From Gammaproteobacteria bacterium (GTDB lineage Bacteria > Pseudomonadota > Gammaproteobacteria > Burkholderiales > Burkholderiaceae_C), in contig JAHJWB010000003.1 of NCBI GenBank assembly GCA_018828125.1, positions 1-64,000 on the forward strand: DNA of 64,000 nt. The letters run 5' to 3'. The position numbers were made by a program, and so were the translations under genes. Position 1 is the first letter of the stretch; each line of letters opens with the position of its first letter. The notes under the pieces were generated by a model. That model did not search any database and was not told the origin of the DNA. It saw nothing but the letters and a program-made list of their open reading frames with translations. Of the stretch, positions 15,733 to 23,760 are shown piece after piece.

Positions 15733-15938
15733 TGTCCGTCGGTGAAGCTGCCAACGTACTGATAAAAACCCCTCCGCTAATGATGGCGGAACACCCGGGC
15801 GAGCCGCGACCCTTGAGGTCGGCCGCTTGGTAGTTCCAACCCACGCCCGTGGTTCCGCGGAGGGTGTGTAGTGCCAACTGGCACGGCATATCCTGCACCC
15901 CTGATGCGGTTCACCGGGTTCTTGCAGGATGAGCAAGC
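15733..15938 (+). ncRNA. nirB leader RNA with ANTAR-type hairpins and a hairpin over the ribosome binding site
   Basis: P1 (15737-15756) has one internal mismatch and hexaloop GAAGCT. P2 (15773-15790) has stem TCCGCT/GGCGGA and hexaloop AATGAT (A1, G4). Both arms of P2 are complementary to the same downstream stretch: GCGGAAC (15786-15792) to GTTCCGC (15852-15858), and CCCTCCGC (15770-15777) to GCGGAGGG (15857-15864). The structures are therefore mutually exclusive. The last hairpin pairs ATCCTGCA (15890-15897) with TGCAGGAT (15923-15930), covering the AGGA that serves nirB. No T-tailed terminator is visible. This suggests control of translation, or a terminator I cannot see. Confidence 0.6.
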
Positions 15939-18482
15939 ATGAAAATCGTTCTTATCGGCCACGGCATGGTCGGCCACAAGTTCCTCGAAAGCCTGGCCGA
16001 GACCGGTGTCACCGGTGTGGAAGTCACCGTGCTCTGCGAGGAGCCACGCCCCGCCTACGACCGGGTGCATTTGTCGGCCTTCTTCAGCGGCACCTCAGCT
16101 GACGAACTCTCCCTGGTCGAGCCCGGCTTCTTCGAGCGCACCGGCTTCACGTTGCGTCTGGCCGCACGGGCCGCCTCGGTGGATCGCCGCACCCGCACTG
16201 TGACCACTGCCGAGGGCGAAGTCCTGCCTTACGACAAGCTCGTGCTGGCCACCGGTTCCAACCCTTTCGTGCCCCAGGTGCCGGGGCGCGAGCGCGAGCA
16301 CTGCTTCGTCTACCGCACCATCGAGGACCTGGAGGCCATGCTGGCCTCGGGTGCCAAGTCCAAGACCGGCGTGGTCGTGGGCGGCGGCCTGCTGGGCCTG
16401 GAATGCGCCAAGGCGCTGCGCGACATGGGCCTGGAGACCCATGTGGTCGAATTCGCCCCGCGCCTCATGGCCGTGCAGGTGGACGAGGGCGGCGGCCGCG
16501 TGCTGCGCGCCAAGATCGAGGAGCTGGGCGTGCAGGTGCACACCGGCCGCAACACCCAGGAGATCACCGATGGCGCCCGCGCGCGCCACCGCATGGTGTT
16601 CGCCGACGGCACCTGGCTGGAGACCGACATGATCGTGTTCTCCGCCGGTATCCGCCCGCGCGATGACCTGGCGCGCCAGAGCCTGCTGGCGGTCGGTCCG
16701 CGCGGCGGCGTGGCCATCGACAGTGCATGCCGTACCAGCGACCACGACGTCTACGCCATCGGCGAATGCGCCTCGTGGAACGAGCAGACCTTCGGCCTGG
16801 TGGCGCCCGGCTACGACATGGCGCGTGTGGCCGCCCGCCATATCGCAGGCGACGCCGACGCCGCCTTCGTGGGCGCGGACATGAGCACCAAGCTCAAGCT
16901 CATGGGCGTGGACGTGGCCAGCATCGGCGACGCGCACGCGAAAACACCGCACAGCCGCACCTGCCAGTACGTGGACGAGCGCCGCCAGGTCTACAAGAAG
17001 ATCGTCATCAGCGAAGACGGCAAGCAACTGCTGGGCGCCGTGCTGATCGGCGACGCCACCGAATACGGCACGCTGCTGCAGATGGCCCTGAACGGCATCG
17101 CGCTGCCCGAAAACCCCGAGTTCCTGATCTTCCCGTCCAGCGACGGCAAGGCCAAACCCGGCCTGGGCGTGGATGCCCTGCCCGACACGGCGCAGATCTG
17201 CTCGTGCAACAACGTCACCAAGGCCGGCATCTGCGATGCCGTGGGCAATGGTGCCTGCACCATCGCCGAGATGAAGGCCTGCACCAAGGCCGGCGCCACC
17301 TGCGGCGGCTGCGTGCCCCTGGTCACCCAGGTCATGAAGGCCGAGATGGCACGCCGTGGCATGGCTGTGAACAACCACATATGCGAACACTTCGCGTATT
17401 CGCGCCAGGAGATCTACCACCTGGTGCGCGTGGGCCAGATCAAGAGCTTCGAGGACCTGCTGGCCAAACATGGCAAGGGCATGGGCTGCGACATCTGCAA
17501 GCCCGTGGCTGCCAGCGTGTTCGCCTCGTGCTGGAACGAGTTCGTGCTCAAGAAGGAGCTGGCCGGCCTGCAGGACAGCAACGACTACTACCTGGGCAAC
17601 ATCCAGAAGGACGGCACCTACTCGGTGGTGCCGCGAATGCCCGGCGGCGAGGTCACGCCCGACGGCCTGATCGCCGTGGGCCAAGTGGCCAAGAAGTACG
17701 GCCTGTACACCAAGGTCACCGGCGGTGCGCGGGTGGACATGTTCGGCGCGCGGCTGGAGCAATTGCCGCTGATCTGGGAAGAACTGATCACGGCCGGCTT
17801 CGAGTCCGGCCATGCCTACGGCAAGTCGCTGCGCACGGTCAAGAGCTGCGTGGGCTCGACCTGGTGCCGCTATGGCGTGGGCGACAGCGTGGGACTGGCC
17901 GTGGAGCTCGAAAACCGCTACAAAGGCCTGCGCGCGCCGCACAAGATCAAGTTCGGCGTCTCGGGCTGCACGCGCGAATGTGCCGAGGCGCAGGGCAAGG
18001 ACATCGGCATCATTGCCACCGAAAAGGGCTGGAACCTCTACATCTGCGGCAACGGCGGCATGAAGCCACGCCATGCCGAGCTGTTCGCATCCGACCTCAG
18101 CAAGGAAGACCTGGTGCGCATGATCGACCGGGTGCTGATGTTCTACGTGCGCACGGCCGACCGGCTGCAGCGCACCAGCACCTGGCGCGAGAACCTGGAG
18201 GGCGGCCTCGACTACCTCAAGGAGGTGTTGCAAAAGGACAGCCTGGGCCTGTGCGCCGAACTCGAAGCCCAGATGCAGCACGTGGTGGCCACCTACCAGT
18301 GCGAGTGGAAGACGGCGGTGACCGACCCCGAGACGCGCAAGCGCTTCCGCTCGTTCGTGAACAGCGACAAGGCCGACGAGAACGTGCTCTTCGTGGAAGA
18401 GCGGGGACAGATCCGCCCGGCGCGCGCTGAGGAGCGTGGAACCGGCCCTGCCAAGGTCATCCCCATCCGCCAGGCAGCTTGA
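15939..18482 (+). CDS. nirB: Assimilatory NAD(P)H nitrite reductase, large subunit
   Basis: This 847-residue cytoplasmic flavo-ironsulfur-sirohaem enzyme reduces nitrite to ammonium with NirD. The N-terminal FAD/NAD(P)H oxidoreductase part has GHGMVGHKFLE and VVVGGGLLGLECAKAL. A BFD-like [2Fe-2S] domain follows (about 415-460: CSCNNVTKAGICDAV...CGGCVP). The sirohaem/[4Fe-4S] ligands are Cys637 and Cys643 (CVGSTWC) and Cys677 and Cys681 (CTREC). Length is normal. nirD follows 17 bp downstream. Expression probably depends on sigma-54/NtrC plus the ANTAR leader. The partner nitrate reductase gene is not in the window. Confidence 0.97.
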   Translation: MKIVLIGHGMVGHKFLESLAETGVTGVEVTVLCEEPRPAYDRVHLSAFFSGTSADELSLVEPGFFERTGFTLRLAARAASVDRRTRTVTTAEGEVLPYDKLVLATGSNPFVPQVPGREREHCFVYRTIEDLEAMLASGAKSKTGVVVGGGLLGLECAKALRDMGLETHVVEFAPRLMAVQVDEGGGRVLRAKIEELGVQVHTGRNTQEITDGARARHRMVFADGTWLETDMIVFSAGIRPRDDLARQSLLAVGPRGGVAIDSACRTSDHDVYAIGECASWNEQTFGLVAPGYDMARVAARHIAGDADAAFVGADMSTKLKLMGVDVASIGDAHAKTPHSRTCQYVDERRQVYKKIVISEDGKQLLGAVLIGDATEYGTLLQMALNGIALPENPEFLIFPSSDGKAKPGLGVDALPDTAQICSCNNVTKAGICDAVGNGACTIAEMKACTKAGATCGGCVPLVTQVMKAEMARRGMAVNNHICEHFAYSRQEIYHLVRVGQIKSFEDLLAKHGKGMGCDICKPVAASVFASCWNEFVLKKELAGLQDSNDYYLGNIQKDGTYSVVPRMPGGEVTPDGLIAVGQVAKKYGLYTKVTGGARVDMFGARLEQLPLIWEELITAGFESGHAYGKSLRTVKSCVGSTWCRYGVGDSVGLAVELENRYKGLRAPHKIKFGVSGCTRECAEAQGKDIGIIATEKGWNLYICGNGGMKPRHAELFASDLSKEDLVRMIDRVLMFYVRTADRLQRTSTWRENLEGGLDYLKEVLQKDSLGLCAELEAQMQHVVATYQCEWKTAVTDPETRKRFRSFVNSDKADENVLFVEERGQIRPARAEERGTGPAKVIPIRQAA

Positions 18483-18499
18483 AGAAGGACGAGAACACC

Positions 18500-18859
18500 A
18501 TGAGCGCACTCCCAATGAACAGCAGCACCGACTCCCTTGCCTGGACTGACATCTGCGCGGTCGACGACATCCTACCCAGCACCGGCGTCTGCGCGCTGGT
18601 GGCCGATCGCCACGTGGCCGTGTTCCGCACCGGCAGCGACCAGTTCTTTGCCATCGACAACGTGGACCCGAAGTCGGGCGCCAGCGTGCTTTCGCGCGGG
18701 CTCATCGGCAACCTTGGCGAGCGCGTGGTGGTTGCCTCGCCGCTGTACAAGAACCATTTCGACCTGCGCACCGGCGAATGCCTGGAGGCGCCCGAGCATT
18801 CGGTGCAGGCGCACGGCGTGCGCGCCGAGGGCGGACGCATCAGCGTGGCAGTCGCTTGA
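18500..18859 (+). CDS. nirD: Nitrite reductase small subunit
   Basis: A 119-residue Rieske-like-fold subunit required for NirB activity. It shows W-T-D-ICAVDDILPSTGVCALV, VAVFRTGSDQFFAIDN and the SPLYKNHFDLRTGECLE segment typical of NirD. Like other NirD proteins it lacks the Rieske Cys-His pairs. ATG at 18500 has GAAGGACG upstream; the same frame is open further up but overlaps the nirB end. It is co-transcribed with nirB. Confidence 0.95.
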   Translation: MSALPMNSSTDSLAWTDICAVDDILPSTGVCALVADRHVAVFRTGSDQFFAIDNVDPKSGASVLSRGLIGNLGERVVVASPLYKNHFDLRTGECLEAPEHSVQAHGVRAEGGRISVAVA

Positions 18860-18920
18860 ACGCTTTGGGAGGTGTCCGGCGGGGTTAGCATCTGCGTATC
18901 CTCAATCCCGGAGTCACCGC

Positions 18921-20234
18921 ATGCCCGACCTGGCCGCCGCGCCCCTGACCGTTTCCAGCCTCGTGCTGCGCTCGCGCCAGCTCGAGATCGATGCGGTGCA
19001 CCACCTGGCCAGCCGGGCCGCGCTAGTGGACGTGGTCGGCCAGCTGATCGAGGGCCTGCAGCGCGAGCGCGGTGCATCGGGCGTCTACCTGGCCTCCAAG
19101 GCACAGCGGTTTGGCGACCTGCGCGGTCGCATCGTGCAGGAGGTGGTGCTGCTGGAAGCCAAGCTGCGCGCGGAGTTTGCCCAGCATGTCGAGCCCGCAC
19201 AGGGCGCCACAGCCAAGGCCTTGTCGCTGATGGCGTGGGCGCTGCTGGGCCTTGATGCGCTGCCCGCGCTGCGCAGCCAGATCGACAAGCAGGCGATGGC
19301 GGCGCACGACTCGATTGCTGCCTTCAGCCACCTGATCGCGGGGCTGATCGAATTGGTCTTCCACGTGGCGGATGCGGCCGCTCTGCCCAGCGTCTCGCGC
19401 CAGCTCGTGGCCCTGGTGCACCTGGTGCAGGCGCAGGAAGAGGCGGGGCAGGAGCGGGCCATGGGTGCCTTGCTCTTCGCCTCGGGCCAGGGCAGCGACG
19501 CCCACCAGCAGCGCGTGCTGCACCTGATCGATGCGCAGGAGCGCAGTCTGCGCGTGTTTTCCGAATTTGCCGACCCGGCCCTGCGCACGCGCTGGGAGCA
19601 GCAGCAACTGGCCCCGGGCATGGCCCAGCTGGAACGCCTGAGGCGCACGCTGTGCGTGGCCCGCCCCGGCGCCGCGCTGGACAGCAACCTGAGCGACGCC
19701 TGGTTCGATGTGTCCACCGAGCGCATCAACGCGCTGTGGCTGCTGCAGGTCGAGCTGGTGCAGCGCCTGCGCGAAGATTGCGCGGCCCGCATCCTCGAAG
19801 CCCAGCAGGATCTGCAGGATTCCAGGGGCCTGCTGCGCGGCCTGCGCGACAACCCGCCGCAGCGCACGCACGCAGTGGATCGGTTCTTCGACATCGCCAT
19901 CGCTCCAGTGGCCGTGCCCGACCAGGCTGCTGGCGCGCATGCCGGTGAATCGGCCTCGCTGCTGGAGCTCCTGCAGACCCAGTCGGCGCGCATGGCCAGC
20001 ATGGAGGCCGAGCTCGAGGCCGCCCGCCGCACGCTCAACGAGCGCAAGGTGATCGAGCGCGCCAAGGGCGTGCTCATGGCCCGCCTAGGCATGAACGAGG
20101 AGGTGGCCTTCCGCGTGCTGCAAAAGACCTCGATGGACCAGAACCGCCGCCTGCTCGACGTGGCCGAGGCCACGCTGTCCCTGCCGGACCTGGTGTTCGC
20201 ACACCCCGAGCGCAAGGGTAACAAACCCGCCTGA
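18921..20234 (+). CDS. nasR: Nitrate/nitrite-sensing ANTAR antiterminator (NasR type)
   Basis: A 437-residue protein with a nitrate/nitrite-sensing NIT domain (about 35-300, starting LVDVVGQLIEGLQRERGASGVYLASKA) and a C-terminal ANTAR domain (about 370-430: ERKVIERAKGVLMARLGMNEEVAFRVLQKTSMDQNRRLLDVAE). In Klebsiella, NasR of this architecture binds nitrate or nitrite and antiterminates the nas leader. A short coiled coil (AELEAARRTLNERK) links the domains. The ATG at 18921 has GGAG upstream. It lies 61 bp after nirD and before the nirC leader, which makes nirB and nirC leaders its likely targets. Overlap with the NasT-type protein at 4806-5432 is possible. Confidence 0.9.
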   Translation: MPDLAAAPLTVSSLVLRSRQLEIDAVHHLASRAALVDVVGQLIEGLQRERGASGVYLASKAQRFGDLRGRIVQEVVLLEAKLRAEFAQHVEPAQGATAKALSLMAWALLGLDALPALRSQIDKQAMAAHDSIAAFSHLIAGLIELVFHVADAAALPSVSRQLVALVHLVQAQEEAGQERAMGALLFASGQGSDAHQQRVLHLIDAQERSLRVFSEFADPALRTRWEQQQLAPGMAQLERLRRTLCVARPGAALDSNLSDAWFDVSTERINALWLLQVELVQRLREDCAARILEAQQDLQDSRGLLRGLRDNPPQRTHAVDRFFDIAIAPVAVPDQAAGAHAGESASLLELLQTQSARMASMEAELEAARRTLNERKVIERAKGVLMARLGMNEEVAFRVLQKTSMDQNRRLLDVAEATLSLPDLVFAHPERKGNKPA

Positions 20235-20253
20235 TCCATGGTGGTGCCTTGCC

Positions 20254-20300
20254 TGCACCGCCTTGAGGCGCTTCGTGCGGTGCATGCGCCGCGCATGCAC
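20254..20300 (+). promoter_or_regulatory. Palindromes between nasR and nirC
   Basis: TGCACCGC (20254-20261) and GCGGTGCA (20277-20284) form an inverted repeat. GTGCATGCGC-C-GCGCATGCAC (20280-20300) is a perfect 21-bp palindrome. They lie 66-112 bp before the predicted nirC start and contain GCACC/GGTGC half-sites, so they may be NtrC enhancer sites, the nasR transcript end, or both. Confidence 0.4.
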
Positions 20301-20339
20301 GGAATGCGGGACTAAAAGCAGCTTCGGCTGCCCCAACGG

Positions 20340-20355
20340 GGGTACGGAAATTGCA
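20340..20355 (+). promoter_or_regulatory. Sigma-54 promoter of nirC
   Basis: GGGTAC-GGAAA-TTGCA has GG and GC separated by 10 bp and a perfect -12 block. The predicted start (about 20366) is one base before the P1 hairpin of the leader. Confidence 0.7.
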
Positions 20356-20366
20356 TGGGATGCATT

Positions 20367-20420
20367 GGAGGGTGGGCTAACGGCGGCCTGCCATCCACGG
20401 CCTGCGGTTGCCCGCAGGCC
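20367..20420 (+). ncRNA. ANTAR-type double hairpin leader element of nirC
   Basis: P1 (20367-20396) has a 12-bp stem with one mismatch and hexaloop AACGGC (A1, G4), closed by a T-G wobble as in the nirB P2. P2 (20399-20420) has stem GGCCTGCG/CGCAGGCC enclosing a hexaloop GTTGCC (G4 kept, A1 replaced by G). The two hairpins are 2 nt apart and an intrinsic terminator follows 22 nt later. Confidence 0.75.
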
Positions 20421-20442
20421 CAGGAATCGCGCATCCGAGGAT

Positions 20443-20503
20443 AACGGCGTCCATTGCGTTCCCCATCTGCATGGGGGGCGCAGCGGACGCCGTTTTCTTT
20501 TTT
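20443..20503 (+). terminator. Leader terminator upstream of nirC (attenuator)
   Basis: AACGGCGTCC (20443-20452) pairs with GGACGCCGTT (20485-20494). An inner hairpin CCCCAT-CTGC-ATGGGG lies at 20461-20476, and the tail is TTTTCTTTTTT. It lies 72 bp before the nirC start codon and downstream of the sigma-54 element. A further hairpin CCCAGGG/CCCTGGG follows at 20521-20540. Confidence 0.9.
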
Positions 20504-20575
20504 CGTCTCTTTGCGCGTTTCCCAGGGTGGACTCCCTGGGGCGCATGTCCGTCTCCCCGTCCCCAAGGAAATGCA

Positions 20576-21388
20576 ATGGCCTACCTCGCCCCCGCCGAGT
20601 TCGTGACCAAGATGGTCGATTCCGGTGAATCCAAGCTCCTGATGTCCACCCGCGACACGCTGATCCGCTCCTACATGGCTGGTGCCATCCTGGCGCTGGC
20701 GGCCGCCTTTGCGGTGACTGTCACGGTCAACACCGGCAACCCGCTGATCGGCGCCATGCTGTTCCCGGTGGGCTTCATCATGCTGTACCTGATGGGATTC
20801 GATCTCTTGACCGGCGTGTTCACGCTGGCGCCGCTGGCCGTGTTCGACAAGCGCCCCGGTGCCACCTGGGCCGGCGTGCTGCGCAACTGGGGCCTGGTGT
20901 TCGTGGGCAACTTTGCGGGTGCGCTCACGGTGGCGGTGTTCATGGCCATCATCTTCACCTTCGGCTTCAGCGAGGCGCCCAACGCCGTCGGCGAGAAGCT
21001 CGGCCACATCGGCGAGGGCCGCACGGTGGGCTACGCCGCGCATGGCGCGGCCGGCATGCTCACGCTGTTCGTGCGCGCCGTGATGTGCAACTGGATGGTG
21101 TCCACCGGCGTGGTCGCCGCGATGATGTCCACCAGTGTTTCGGGCAAGGCCATCGGAATGTGGATGCCGGTGATGATCTTCTTCTACATGGGCTTCGAGC
21201 ATTCCATCGTCAACATGTTCCTGTTCCCTACGGGGCTAATGCTGGGCGGCAAGTTCACTCTGATGGACTACCTGATCTGGAACGAGCTGCCCACGGTGCT
21301 CGGCAACCTGGTGGGTGGCCTGACCTTTGTGGGCGCCACGCTGTACTCTACGCATTACAAGACCGCGCCCAAGCGCAAGATCGCTTAA
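20576..21388 (+). CDS. nirC: Formate/nitrite transporter family protein (NirC-like)
   Basis: A 270-residue inner-membrane channel of the FNT family with six predicted membrane helices. Visible family features are GNPLIGAMLFPVGFIMLYLMGFDLLTGVFTLAPLAVFD, LVFVGNFAGAL, AVMCNWMVSTGV and GFEHSIVNMFLFPTGLMLGG (the central His region). FNT proteins move nitrite or formate; the neighbours (nirBD, ANTAR leader) indicate nitrite uptake or nitrite/nitrate exchange. AAGGAAA precedes the ATG at 20576. The kinase-phosphatase gene starts 9 bp after its stop. Confidence 0.9.
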   Translation: MAYLAPAEFVTKMVDSGESKLLMSTRDTLIRSYMAGAILALAAAFAVTVTVNTGNPLIGAMLFPVGFIMLYLMGFDLLTGVFTLAPLAVFDKRPGATWAGVLRNWGLVFVGNFAGALTVAVFMAIIFTFGFSEAPNAVGEKLGHIGEGRTVGYAAHGAAGMLTLFVRAVMCNWMVSTGVVAAMMSTSVSGKAIGMWMPVMIFFYMGFEHSIVNMFLFPTGLMLGGKFTLMDYLIWNELPTVLGNLVGGLTFVGATLYSTHYKTAPKRKIA

Positions 21389-21397
21389 GGCCTAGGC

Positions 21398-23134
21398 GTG
21401 CAGAACGCCTTGCGCGTCACGCTCGGTCAGCATTCCGAGGCAGGTCACAAGGGAGTCAACCAGGACTTCCACGGTGCCATGTTGCCCACGGGGCCGCAGC
21501 GCGGCACCAAGGGCATCGCGCTGGCGCTGGCCGATGGCATCGGCTCCAGCGCCGTGAGCCAGGAGGCCAGCGCGGCGGCGGTACGCGGCTTTCTGGATGA
21601 CTACTACGCCACTTCAGAAACCTGGTCGGTTCGCCGCTCGGCCCAGCGCGTGCTGGGCGCCACCAACGCATGGCTGCATGCGCAGACCCTGCGCAGCCAT
21701 GCCCGTTTCGACAAGGACCGCGGCTACGTCACCACCTTCAGCGCACTGATCCTCAAGGGCCGCGAGGTGCACCTGCTGCATGTGGGCGATGCGCGCATCT
21801 ACCGCGTGCACGCCACGGTGCTGGAGCAACTGACCGAGGACCATCGCGTGCACCTGTCCTCGGTCGAGTCCTTCCTGGGCCGTGCGCTGGGCATGGGGCC
21901 CAACGTGGAGATTGACTACCGTAGCCTGCCGGCCGAGGTGGGCGACCTCTACCTGCTGGCCACCGACGGGGCGTACACGCACCTGGATGTGGCGGGTGTG
22001 CATGCCGCCATCGCGCATGCTGACGACCTGGACGCAGCCGCGCGGGCGCTGGTCGCTTCCGCACAGGCGCGCGGGGCCACCGATGACCTGACGGTGCAGC
22101 TGTTGCGCATCGACGCGCTGCCCGAGGACCGGGCGCTGGCGCTCCTGCCGCCGCAGCGCGAGGGTCTGGCCCTGCCGCCGCCGCTGTCGCCGCGCATGCA
22201 GTTCGAGGGCTACACCATCGTGCGTGAGCTGCATGCGAGTTCGCGCAGCCACGTGCACCTGACCGTGGACGATGCCACGGGCCAGCAGGTGGTCATCAAG
22301 ACCCCTTCGGTGGACCTGGCCGCCGAGAAGGACTACCTGGACCGCTTTGTGCTGGAGGAATGGGTGGCGCGGCGCATCCACAGCCCGCATGTGCTGCGGG
22401 CCGCGAGCAGCGAGCGACCGCGCCAGCATGTCTATGTGGCCATGGAATTCGTCGAAGGCCAAACCCTCGGCCAATGGATGACCGACCACCCCCAGCCCGG
22501 CTTGGACGCCGTGCGCAGCCTCGTCGCCCAGATCGGCAAGGGCCTGCAGGCCTTCCATGCGCGCGAAATGCTGCACCAGGACATCCGGCCCGAGAACCTG
22601 CTGATCGACCGCAGCGGCACGGTGAAGCTCATCGATTTCGGGTCGGTGCATGTGGCGGGCCTTGCCGAGGGGACGGGCGCTACGCGCGCGGATGCCATTG
22701 CCGGCACGCTGCAGTACACCGCGCCCGAGTACTTCGTGGGCGGCGAGGGCGATGCCCGGTCGGACTTGTTCTCGCTGGCAGTGCTGACGTACCAGATGCT
22801 CACCGGCCAACTGCCTTACGGCCTGCAGGTGGTGCGCCTGCGTTCACCGGCCCAGCTCAAGCAACTGCGCTATGTGCCCGTGCGCCATCTGCGGCCCGAA
22901 TTGCCGGCCTGGCTCGATGGGGTGCTGCACAAGGCCCTGCAGCCGCAGCCGGTCAAACGCCAGGAGGCGGTCTCGGAATTCCTGCAGGACCTGCAATCGC
23001 CGGGCGCGCAGTTCCAGCGTCTGCGTGCGCCACCGCTGGTGGAGCGCAATCCGGTGATGTTCTGGCAGGCCGTGTCGTGCGTGCTGGGGCTGGCGGTGTT
23101 GGTGCAGTTGGGAATGCGCGCGTACGGAAATTGA
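21398..23134 (+). CDS. Bifunctional PP2C phosphatase-Ser/Thr kinase
   Basis: A 578-residue fusion. Residues about 1-245 form a PP2C phosphatase (NQDF with Asp23, ALADGIGSS with Asp46, LHVGDARIYR, LATDGAY, GATDDLTVQ). Residues about 265-535 form a Hanks-type kinase (VVIK Lys301, HQDIRPEN with catalytic Asp395, DFGS Asp413, GTLQYTAPE). The HRD motif reads HQD and the glycine loop is weak. A C-terminal membrane helix (about 553-572) anchors it. The start codon is GTG at 21398, 9 bp after nirC. Similar fusions sit in nitrate-assimilation clusters of Pseudomonas and other Proteobacteria. The targets are unknown; the opposed activities suggest it sets the phosphorylation state of a transport or assimilation protein. 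Confidence 0.9.
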   Translation: MQNALRVTLGQHSEAGHKGVNQDFHGAMLPTGPQRGTKGIALALADGIGSSAVSQEASAAAVRGFLDDYYATSETWSVRRSAQRVLGATNAWLHAQTLRSHARFDKDRGYVTTFSALILKGREVHLLHVGDARIYRVHATVLEQLTEDHRVHLSSVESFLGRALGMGPNVEIDYRSLPAEVGDLYLLATDGAYTHLDVAGVHAAIAHADDLDAAARALVASAQARGATDDLTVQLLRIDALPEDRALALLPPQREGLALPPPLSPRMQFEGYTIVRELHASSRSHVHLTVDDATGQQVVIKTPSVDLAAEKDYLDRFVLEEWVARRIHSPHVLRAASSERPRQHVYVAMEFVEGQTLGQWMTDHPQPGLDAVRSLVAQIGKGLQAFHAREMLHQDIRPENLLIDRSGTVKLIDFGSVHVAGLAEGTGATRADAIAGTLQYTAPEYFVGGEGDARSDLFSLAVLTYQMLTGQLPYGLQVVRLRSPAQLKQLRYVPVRHLRPELPAWLDGVLHKALQPQPVKRQEAVSEFLQDLQSPGAQFQRLRAPPLVERNPVMFWQAVSCVLGLAVLVQLGMRAYGN

Positions 23135-23274
23135 CGGAACCCTTGCGGTTCTGCGCGTGAGAGAAAGCGGGGGCAAAGCCCTGATGGGACAAGGCCTTTG
23201 CCGGACAGGGGCAAAAGGCATGCGCGGGGTGGAGCGCGGCCGCCAGGCAACGCTCCACTGCGCCGTGTATTGAC

Positions 23275-23664
23275 TTACTGGATGCTCAGCGTGGTGGCCT
23301 TGCTGACGGGCTCCACGCGCACCAGGGTGAGCGTGAGCACGCCGTTTTCAAGCTTGGCGGTGCTGGCTGCGGCATCAATGTCGGTGGCCAGCTCCCAGGC
23401 GCGCTGCACTTGGCGGGGCGCGCCTTCCACGCTGGACAGGCGCACCACATTGCCTTCAATGGCAATCTGCAGTTGCTCACGGGCGAGGCCGGGCACATCG
23501 AGCTGCAAGGTGGTGGCCTTGTCGTCCTGGGTGACGGTCACGCCGGCAGAGCGGGCCGGGGCTGCGTTGGAAAAGTTGCCGAGCAGAAAGCGTTGCAGCG
23601 CCAGGTCGGCAGAGCGGGGGGCGTTGTTGAATGCGGAACGGCGGGCGACGGGGGCGAAGATCAT
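23275..23664 (-). CDS. Small heat-shock protein (Hsp20/alpha-crystallin)
   Basis: A 129-residue ATP-independent chaperone with an alpha-crystallin domain (about 40-125): VTVTQDDKATTLQLDVPGLAREQLQIAIEGNVVRLSS, then ELATDIDAAASTAKLENGVLTLTL. The usual A-x-x-x-N-G-V-L motif is present as AKLENGVLTL. The N-terminal arm (SADLALQRFLLGNFSNA) is short and there is no clear I-x-I tail. AGGAG precedes the start at 23664. It is divergent from the binding-protein gene at 23761. Confidence 0.88.
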   Translation of the reverse strand: MIFAPVARRSAFNNAPRSADLALQRFLLGNFSNAAPARSAGVTVTQDDKATTLQLDVPGLAREQLQIAIEGNVVRLSSVEGAPRQVQRAWELATDIDAAASTAKLENGVLTLTLVRVEPVSKATTLSIQ

Positions 23665-23760
23665 GGAAAAGGACTCCTATACACTGCGCGGCTCTCGACG
23701 TGGTCGCCGCATGGACAGAACTTGTGTACGGCCGCAAGGGTTTTCAAGGGTAAAAAGAGC

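Noticed and set aside
15861-15938. A Rho-independent terminator in the nirB leader
   Set aside because: The hairpins at GTGCCAACTGGCAC and ATCCTGCA/TGCAGGAT are not followed by a T run, so intrinsic termination is not supported.
16095-18515. An 806-codon open frame opposite nirB
   Set aside because: It is the antisense shadow of nirB: His/Ala/Gly-rich composition, no domain, and nirB on the plus strand has all family motifs.
20312-21202. Minus-strand frame opposite nirC and its leader
   Set aside because: His- and Gln-rich antisense translation crossing the leader terminator; no support as a gene.
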